Shown in pieces: positions 35,119 to 39,580 of a stretch of DNA of 39,580 bases. Positions within the stretch are counted from its first letter, which is position 1, and every line of letters starts with the position of its first letter. The DNA is taken from assembly GCA_035649575.1 (NCBI GenBank), contig DASRJH010000181.1, forward strand, positions 1-39,580. The letters are read 5' to 3'. Made by a program: the position numbers and the translations under genes. Below the pieces are notes generated by a model, which saw nothing but the letters and a program-made list of their open reading frames with translations, was not told the origin of the DNA and searched no databases. Origin of the DNA: DASVAL01 sp035649575 (lineage in GTDB: Bacteria > Planctomycetota > UBA1135 > UBA2386).

Positions 35119-35345
35119 CAACGCCGTCGCAGGTCGTTGAGCACGTCTTGTGCGGGGCGCCCCAGTCCCGACTGGGCTTGCCGCCACGCCTTCACCAGAG
35201 CTTCGTCGCGAAGTGCGCGCTCGGTGGCGTCGAGATCGTCGCCCTCGTCGTCGACCACGAGGTCGAGCACCGTACCCTCGGGCAGGGAGGTCGGCTCGTC
35301 GACCACCAGCCGGCCGTTCTTGACTGTTGCGCGCACGCCACTCAT
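35118..35345 (-). CDS. Antitoxin-like small protein
   Basis: This encodes 75 residues. The N-terminal strand-rich part (MSGVRATVKNGRLVVDEPTSLPEGTVLDLVVDDE) resembles an AbrB/AF2212-like DNA-binding antitoxin. The charged helical tail ending in AQSGLGRPAQDVLNDLRRR is the usual toxin-contact helix of antitoxins paired with ParE/RelE toxins. It is intact while its partner immediately downstream is broken, so it may now act only as an autorepressor or be on its way to loss. The ATG at 35345 is the only sensible start. Confidence 0.78.
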   Translation of the reverse strand: MSGVRATVKNGRLVVDEPTSLPEGTVLDLVVDDEGDDLDATERALRDEALVKAWRQAQSGLGRPAQDVLNDLRRR

Positions 35346-35429
35346 GGCATGAATGCTACCCGATCCGCGGCGGCGTGGATCGGATCACCGGATCGCGGTG
35401 GCCCCGGGCTGGCCGGAACATCAAGGCGA

Positions 35430-35587
35430 TCCTGCCGTGTTCGGCAGCCCCGGCGCGGCGCCGGCGACGATCACCGTGGAGCTCGCGCCGTGGCAGCGAC
35501 GCCCGCTCGTCGTCACCGAACGGTGGCGACCCGGTCCCCGGGGTGCACGTCGAACTGCTCGATGCCGGTGCGAGCTGGAACCTCTGA
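35430..35587 (+). pseudogene. Fragment of a carboxypeptidase-regulatory-like domain gene
   Basis: One plus-strand frame reads VFGSPGAAPATITVELAPWQRRPLVVTE. The next frame picks up as NGGDPVPGVHVELLDAGASWNL and stops at 35585-35587. Together they form one beta-domain unit of the kind found in the sigma-fusion tails, interrupted by a frameshift near 35520. There is no start or signal peptide. It is a decayed piece of a larger gene, about 50 bp before the next gene. The rest of the gap 35346-35634 shows nothing. Confidence 0.5.
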
Positions 35588-35634
35588 CGAGCGGTCGCGG
35601 ACATCGTGTGGCATGCTTCCGGTTCGGAGACCTC

Positions 35635-36906
35635 ATGCGACAAACCATCGTCCTCACGTTCGCCGTTGCCATCGCCGCCCAGGCTCCCGAACGTCTGCCG
35701 CAGCGGCTCCTGTTCGTCGGCGAGGCGAAGCACGCGGAGCGGGCCCGCGAGTTCACCGACTTCCTGACGCCGCGGTTCGCGAAGGTCAGCGCGACGACGC
35801 ACGAGAAGTTCGCGCCCGCGATGGCTGCGGACGCCGACGTCGTCTTGCTCGACTGGCATTGGAGCCAGGACGTCGATCGCAGCAAGTCGCCGCTCGGCGC
35901 GTTCGAGTCGTGGCACACTCCGCTCGTGCTGCTCGGCAGCGCCGGCCTCAACACGGCGGTCGCGTGGGACGTGTTCGGCGGCGCCGGTTGAACGTGCCTC
36001 GACCCGTTCGCGCACGGGCTGCGCGAACACGCGATCTGGAAGACGCCGGCGCCGTTCCCGGGCAAGCCGAAAGCGATGCCGGTGCCGGAAGCATGGCGCG
36101 ACGAGTTCCCCGGGAAGGAAACCGTCGACCTGATCCCGCTCGTCGACGGCTCTGACAGCGGCAACTCCGGTTGGTGCACCTACGACTGGGGCTTCGACGC
36201 GCCCGACGTCGAGGTGTTCTGCGGCGGCCAGAACCACAAGACGGTGACCGCCGCGGCGTTCTGGCGCCAGGGTTTCCTCGTGCACTTCGGCTTCGAAGAG
36301 AGTCCGGCCCAGCTCAACGACGCCGGGGACGCGATGCTGCTCGCGGCGATCGTCTACGCGGCGCGCTGCAAGGAGGATCGCCCCGTGACGCGCATGGTGT
36401 CGGGGTTCAAGACGCGCAAGCGGTTCGTGTTGCCGCGCGAGAAGGGCAAGGCCGGGCTCGCGAGCGAGGAGGGTTTGCAGACCTGGTTCGACGGGCACGT
36501 CGTGGTCGAGCTCGCCGACCTTGCCGAGGACGCGCGGCGCAAGCGGTTCGACGAAGTGCTGCCGTTCCTGGTCGCGAACGGCAGCAGCCGCTTCGAGGTC
36601 GACGCCGTGTTGCGAGCGTGGGGCGTGGGCAACCGCGATCCCGCGTTCTTCGCGCGCTGCGAAAAGGCACTCGGCGCCGGCGGCGACGACGCGGCGAAGG
36701 CGCGCGCGCTGCTCGAGCGCTACGCGCCGGACGGGCCCGGTGCCGGTGCCTTGGCCGAGGCGTGGACGAAGTGGATCGCCGAGCACCGCGACTATGTGTT
36801 CTTCAGCGACGTCGGCGGCTTCCGCTGGGTCGTCGATCCGCTCGCCAAGACGCGCGGCGTGCCGACGGCGCGGCTGCGTGGTGCGGCGCGCGTGACGGCC
36901 CAGTGA
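35635..36906 (+). CDS. Secreted ThuA-like protein with in-frame TGA (candidate selenoprotein)
   Basis: Read through a TGA at 35989-35991, this is 423 residues. The signal peptide MRQTIVLTFAVAIAAQ is followed by a Rossmann-like start (LLFVGEAKHAERAREFTDFLTPRF, then DADVVLLDWHWS) that recalls the ThuA-like glutamine-amidotransferase fold. The TGA is residue 119 in VFGGAG-TGA-TCLDPFAHGLREH, giving a possible Sec-x-Cys pair. The frame then stays open for 304 codons with unchanged codon usage and a coherent protein (DVEVFCGGQNHKTVTAAAFWRQGFLVHFGF). A perfect 9-bp hairpin starts 14 nt after the TGA. A recent nonsense mutation or sequencing error is the alternative. GGAG at 35626-35629 supports the ATG. 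Without readthrough only 118 residues are made. Confidence 0.8.
36006..36028 (+). promoter_or_regulatory. SECIS-like hairpin after in-frame TGA
   Basis: A 9-bp perfect stem (GUUCGCGCA at 36006-36014, UGCGCGAAC at 36020-36028) closes a 5-nt loop CGGGC with G at position 2. The stem begins 14 nt after the TGA and the loop 23 nt after it, inside the range I recall for bacterial SECIS elements. It has the same loop size, loop-G position and spacing class as the hairpin at 24744-24762 in an unrelated gene. Confidence 0.5.
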
Positions 36907-36932
36907 CGCACGCTGTGGCGGGGGCTATCGTC

Positions 36933-36955
36933 GCGGCCGAGCTGGAGCTCGCCGC
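36933..36955 (+). terminator. GC-rich hairpin after 36906 gene
   Basis: Arms CGAGC (36938-36942) and GCTCG (36947-36951) around TGGA are extended by GCGG (36933-36936) and CCGC (36952-36955) across a one-base bulge. It starts 27 bp after the stop. No T-tract follows, so termination is plausible but unproven. Confidence 0.45.
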
Positions 36956-37006
36956 AGCCATCGGCGCGAAAGTCGGTGGCGGATACGGTCGTTGTCCGTC
37001 CGACCC

Positions 37007-37738
37007 ATGCTCCTCCCCGTCGTCCAGGGACTGATCGAGCGCCGCGTGCTCGTGAACTTCCGCGTCCAGGCCGACGTGCTGCAAGCGCAGCTGCCGCGGC
37101 CGTTCCGCGTGCAGACAGTGGGGGGCTTCGGCATGGCCGGTGTGTGCCTGATCCGGCTCGCGCAGGAACGGCCGCGCTTCGTGCCGTCCTTCCTCGGCTT
37201 GCGCTCGGAGAACGCGGCGCACCGCGTCGCCGTCGAGCGGGACACACCGGCGGGGCCGCAGCGCGGCGTGTTCGTCCTGCGGCGCGACACTTCTTCGGCG
37301 CTCAACGCATTCGTGGGCGGCCGCTTCTTTCCGGGAACGCACCATCGCGCTCGCTTCGACGTGCGCGAGACCGCGGACGAGGTCGCCGTGGCGCTGCGCA
37401 GCGAGGACGGCGACACGCGCATCGCGGTGCGCGGCCGGCGGGCCGCGGAGATGCCAAAGACGTCCGTGTTCCCGGACGTCGCTGCTGCGTCGGCGTTCTT
37501 CGAGCAGGGCGCGCTCGGCTGGTCGCCAGCGAAGGATCCGCAGTGCTTCGACTGCCTCGAGCTCGTGAGCCACGGCTGGCGTGTCGAGCCGCTCGCGGTC
37601 GAAGAGGTCGAGTCGAGCTGGTTTCAGGATGCGGCGCGGTTCCCGGCGGGGTCCGTGGCGTTCGACTCGGCGCTGTTGATGCGCGACGTCGCTCACGAGT
37701 GGCGCAGTCACGCGAGGCTGCGCGTGGCCGACGCGTAG
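37007..37738 (+). CDS. DUF2071 (YqjF-like) family protein
   Basis: This encodes 243 residues from the ATG at 37007; a TTG at 36992 would add five. The opening block LLPVVQGLIERRVLVNFRVQADVLQAQLPRPFRV and the middle NAFVGGRFFPGTHHRARFDV fit DUF2071/YqjF-type proteins, related to acetoacetate decarboxylase-like folds. It has no signal peptide or membrane segment. The function is not established. It stands between the candidate selenoprotein gene and DUF3750 on the same strand, with gaps of about 100 and 73 bp, so co-transcription is possible but not shown. Confidence 0.82.
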   Translation: MLLPVVQGLIERRVLVNFRVQADVLQAQLPRPFRVQTVGGFGMAGVCLIRLAQERPRFVPSFLGLRSENAAHRVAVERDTPAGPQRGVFVLRRDTSSALNAFVGGRFFPGTHHRARFDVRETADEVAVALRSEDGDTRIAVRGRRAAEMPKTSVFPDVAAASAFFEQGALGWSPAKDPQCFDCLELVSHGWRVEPLAVEEVESSWFQDAARFPAGSVAFDSALLMRDVAHEWRSHARLRVADA

Positions 37739-37811
37739 CGACGCGCCCGGCGCATCCGTTCTCGATCGCCGCGAAGTGGAATCCCGGCGCCGAGCGCGGG
37801 AGCATCGCAGC

Positions 37812-38666
37812 ATGCGCACTCTGCGCGTCACCGCGCTCGCCCTGATCCAGCTTGCGGGAGCCTGTGCTGTGGCCCGCCCCTCGGAACTGCCGCGCGCAGA
37901 GGCGTGGGTGGCCGCGGTCAAGAGCGCCGGCATTCCGGATTCGATGCCGTGGTACTCGCGCTTCGCCGAGCACACCTGGGTCGACGTCAAGTGCGGCAAC
38001 GACGGGCACTGGATCCGGGCCGAGGTGGTCGGTGCGCATTCGGGCGCTCGCTGCGACACGATCTCCGCGCGCGAGGCCTACTGCGACTGGCGGTGGAGCG
38101 CCGAGGCGGTCCGCGTGCACCGCGTCGTCACCGGCGAGAGCGCGCGGCGTGTCGCCGAACGCATCGCGGCCGTCACCGTGGTGCTCGATCCGCACTACGC
38201 GAACGGTGGCTACGAGGCCTGGCCGGGCCCCAACAGCAACACGTTCGTGCGCGAGCTCGTGCGCGAGCTGCCGGAGCTCGCGTTCGCGTTCGATCACAAC
38301 GCGGTCGGCAAGGACTACACGTGGCTCGACGCGGGATGGTCGCCGTCGAGGACGGGCGTCAGCTTCGACACCTGGCCGCTCGGAGCGACGCTCGCGCTCG
38401 AGGAAGGCGTCGAGCTGCACTTCCTGCAGTTGACTCTCGGCGTGCGGCTGTGGCCACCGCGCCTTCTGCTGCCGTTCCTGCCGCCGATCCCCTGGGAGAG
38501 CGCGCCGCTCGAAGTCGAACGCGACTTAGCCGGCCTCACGAAGATGCGGAAAACCCCTTCAGGAAGAAACCCGAGGCTGCCCGGATCGCGAATTCGGAGG
38601 AGGGTCCGCGAACCCGACGCAACCGGACGCGGGCGGACCGTTCGCCGCTACTTCGCGCGCGACTAG
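37812..38666 (+). CDS. DUF3750 family protein
   Basis: This encodes 284 residues from the ATG at 37812, with GGAG at 37799-37802. A hydrophobic N-terminus (LRVTALALIQLAGACAVA) is a signal peptide or a weak lipobox (AGAC). The hallmark block YEAWPGPNSNTFVRELVRELPELAF followed by HNAVGKDYTWLDAGWSPSRTG is DUF3750. The last ~45 residues after EVERDLAGLTK are Arg-rich and unlike the rest. They look like non-coding bases translated after loss of an original stop near 38540. Function is unknown. Confidence 0.82.
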   Translation: MRTLRVTALALIQLAGACAVARPSELPRAEAWVAAVKSAGIPDSMPWYSRFAEHTWVDVKCGNDGHWIRAEVVGAHSGARCDTISAREAYCDWRWSAEAVRVHRVVTGESARRVAERIAAVTVVLDPHYANGGYEAWPGPNSNTFVRELVRELPELAFAFDHNAVGKDYTWLDAGWSPSRTGVSFDTWPLGATLALEEGVELHFLQLTLGVRLWPPRLLLPFLPPIPWESAPLEVERDLAGLTKMRKTPSGRNPRLPGSRIRRRVREPDATGRGRTVRRYFARD

Positions 38667-38694
38667 CACGCTCCAGCGGAAATGCTTTTTGCAG

Positions 38695-38709
38695 GCGCGG
38701 CCGCCGCGC
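38695..38709 (+). terminator. Short GC hairpin after DUF3750 gene
   Basis: A 6-bp perfect stem GCGCGG (38695-38700) and CCGCGC (38704-38709) with a 3-nt loop lies 28 bp after the stop. No T-tract follows it; a T5 run lies just before it. It is a weak candidate. Confidence 0.3.
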
Positions 38710-38837
38710 GGGGCGGATTGGGACACTCCTGGCACTTTCCACTGCCCGTAGGGAATTGACGGTGCGTAGGGGCCATGTTCACCATGGCGGGGTTCCCATT
38801 GGCGGGTTCCCCTTCCCGTCATCTCGTCACTCCTCCC

Positions 38838-38871
38838 CTGAGGCTGAGTTCCACACTGAGGCTGAGTTCCA
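38838..38871 (+). repeat. 16-bp direct repeat ending on the start codon
   Basis: CTGAGGCTGAGTTCCA at 38838-38853 is repeated exactly at 38856-38871 after two bases. The last A of the second copy is the A of the ATG at 38871. It places two GAG-containing stretches before the start and could have arisen by slippage. Confidence 0.85.
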
Positions 38872-39580
38872 TGATCAGACTTTTACACCTGACCGCTGTC
38901 CTTCTCGGTTCTGCCTGCGCTGTCGTGGCGCAGACCTGCGCGACCCCACCTGCTGCGCGGACCTTCTCCAACCGAGATGAGTTCGTCGGCAGCTTCTACT
39001 ACGTGATGGATGTCCACTTCGCGGACATCGTCTTGCAACGAAACATCTCGATCAGCCAGATCAACACCTGGACCTACGACCAGGGTGCGGGTCAGCCGCC
39101 TGTGCCGACGCAGGTCGGCAACCAAGCGGTCGTGAACGTCTACACGTGCCCCAACACGCGACTCGGCAACGAGACCATCTCGCCGACGGCGCCTGGCACG
39201 CCGTGGACGCTGGTCGGCAGCGGCACGCTCACAGTCGTCGCACAACCCGCCGAATCACCGGTCGTGTTCAATCCGCCGATCGCGATCACTGCCGGCACCT
39301 ACGGTCTCGCGATCGAGTACATGCAGCCGACGAGCGGAATCAACCCGGGCCAGCTGCACTGCCTCGGCAAGAGCCCGAACCCGGGTGGCATCGTCTCCGA
39401 CCAGTTCATCGCGTGGTCCAACGACGGCATCCAGGGCAACGGATGGACCGGCGGGGTGGCAGGTAGCCCGAACCTGCGCGTCACATACACGCCGGATGCG
39501 AACTCGGCGCACTGGGTGAAGTCCGGCGAGGGCTGCTACTTCCGTCCTTACGCCTGGTACGAGAACTTCCCGCCCAGTGC
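38871..39580 (+). CDS. Secreted protein, 5' part (cut by window end)
   Basis: From the ATG at 38871 the frame is open to the last base, giving 236 residues. The signal peptide MIRLLHLTAVLLGSACAVVAQ is probably cut between Ala and Gln. The mature part starts TCATPPAARTFSNRDEFVGSFYYVMDVHF and is beta-rich. Near the window end the block GEGCYFRPYAWYENFPPS resembles CGGSHSAFYETF of the secreted protein encoded at 14492-16885, so the same module probably follows beyond the window. Only a weak GAG precedes the start. Function is unknown. Confidence 0.85.
   Translation, partial: MIRLLHLTAVLLGSACAVVAQTCATPPAARTFSNRDEFVGSFYYVMDVHFADIVLQRNISISQINTWTYDQGAGQPPVPTQVGNQAVVNVYTCPNTRLGNETISPTAPGTPWTLVGSGTLTVVAQPAESPVVFNPPIAITAGTYGLAIEYMQPTSGINPGQLHCLGKSPNPGGIVSDQFIAWSNDGIQGNGWTGGVAGSPNLRVTYTPDANSAHWVKSGEGCYFRPYAWYENFPPS

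Noticed and set aside
23749..36906. Reassignment of TGA to Trp or Gly as the reason for the two interrupted genes
   Set aside because: Many other genes in the window end sensibly at TGA, including the ATGA start-stop overlap at 12235-12238.

Overview
The window is about 39.6 kb of very GC-rich bacterial DNA. It most likely comes from the phylum Planctomycetota, probably one of the deep, poorly studied lineages. This rests on three giant proteins that join an ECF sigma factor to a membrane anchor and a long tail of carboxypeptidase-regulatory-like beta domains, on a Ser/Thr kinase with a DWG motif and TPR-rich C-terminus behind a dedicated ECF sigma factor, and on many small secreted proteins with shared C-terminal modules. 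I saw no rRNA, tRNA, CRISPR array, phage gene or transposase.

Layout. 1-4.2 kb: a 5'-cut gene, an MCCFS-type protein of unknown function, a PKD-like membrane protein, a DUF1697/MGMT-like gene pair and a secreted DUF2911-like protein. 4.2-7.5 kb: a 5'-truncated secreted-protein gene, then a tandem duplication of a secreted protein including its leader. 7.5-14.4 kb: the first sigma-anchor-beta-domain giant, divergent from a two-gene molybdenum hydroxylase operon (2Fe-2S subunit and Tat-type molybdopterin subunit). 14.5-19 kb: a large secreted PPC-type protein, a SnoaL-like protein, and a secreted propeller-like protein with the remnant of a second C-terminal module behind it. 19.1-23.7 kb: a kinase whose C-terminal domain is homologous to that neighbouring secreted protein, preceded by its ECF sigma factor. 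23.7-26.4 kb: an FG-GAP protein, then two copies of a ~101 bp inverted-repeat element around a YjbR-like gene and next to a YtxJ-like gene. 26.5-35 kb: malic enzyme and two more sigma-anchor-beta-domain giants transcribed divergently. 35-39.6 kb: an antitoxin with a broken toxin, a fragment of a beta-domain gene, a secreted ThuA-like protein, DUF2071, DUF3750 and a secreted protein cut by the window end.

Most interesting: two unrelated secreted proteins (23749-25083 minus; 35635-36906 plus) are each split by one in-frame TGA. In both, the reading frame resumes cleanly, a Cys codon lies within two codons after the TGA, and a perfect hairpin follows at the position expected of a bacterial SECIS element. 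The arms are 7 and 9 bp, each loop is 5 nt with G at position 2, and the loop begins 19 and 23 nt after the TGA. They are candidate new selenoprotein families that ordinary annotation would call pseudogenes or split genes. No sel genes lie in the window, so the claim stands or falls on homologues and on the rest of the genome.

How the genes may work together: the sigma factor, the kinase and its secreted relative look like one signalling locus. The sigma fusions suggest surface sensing coupled directly to transcription. Most of the other products are secreted, and their signal peptides nearly all have Gln at the predicted new N-terminus.
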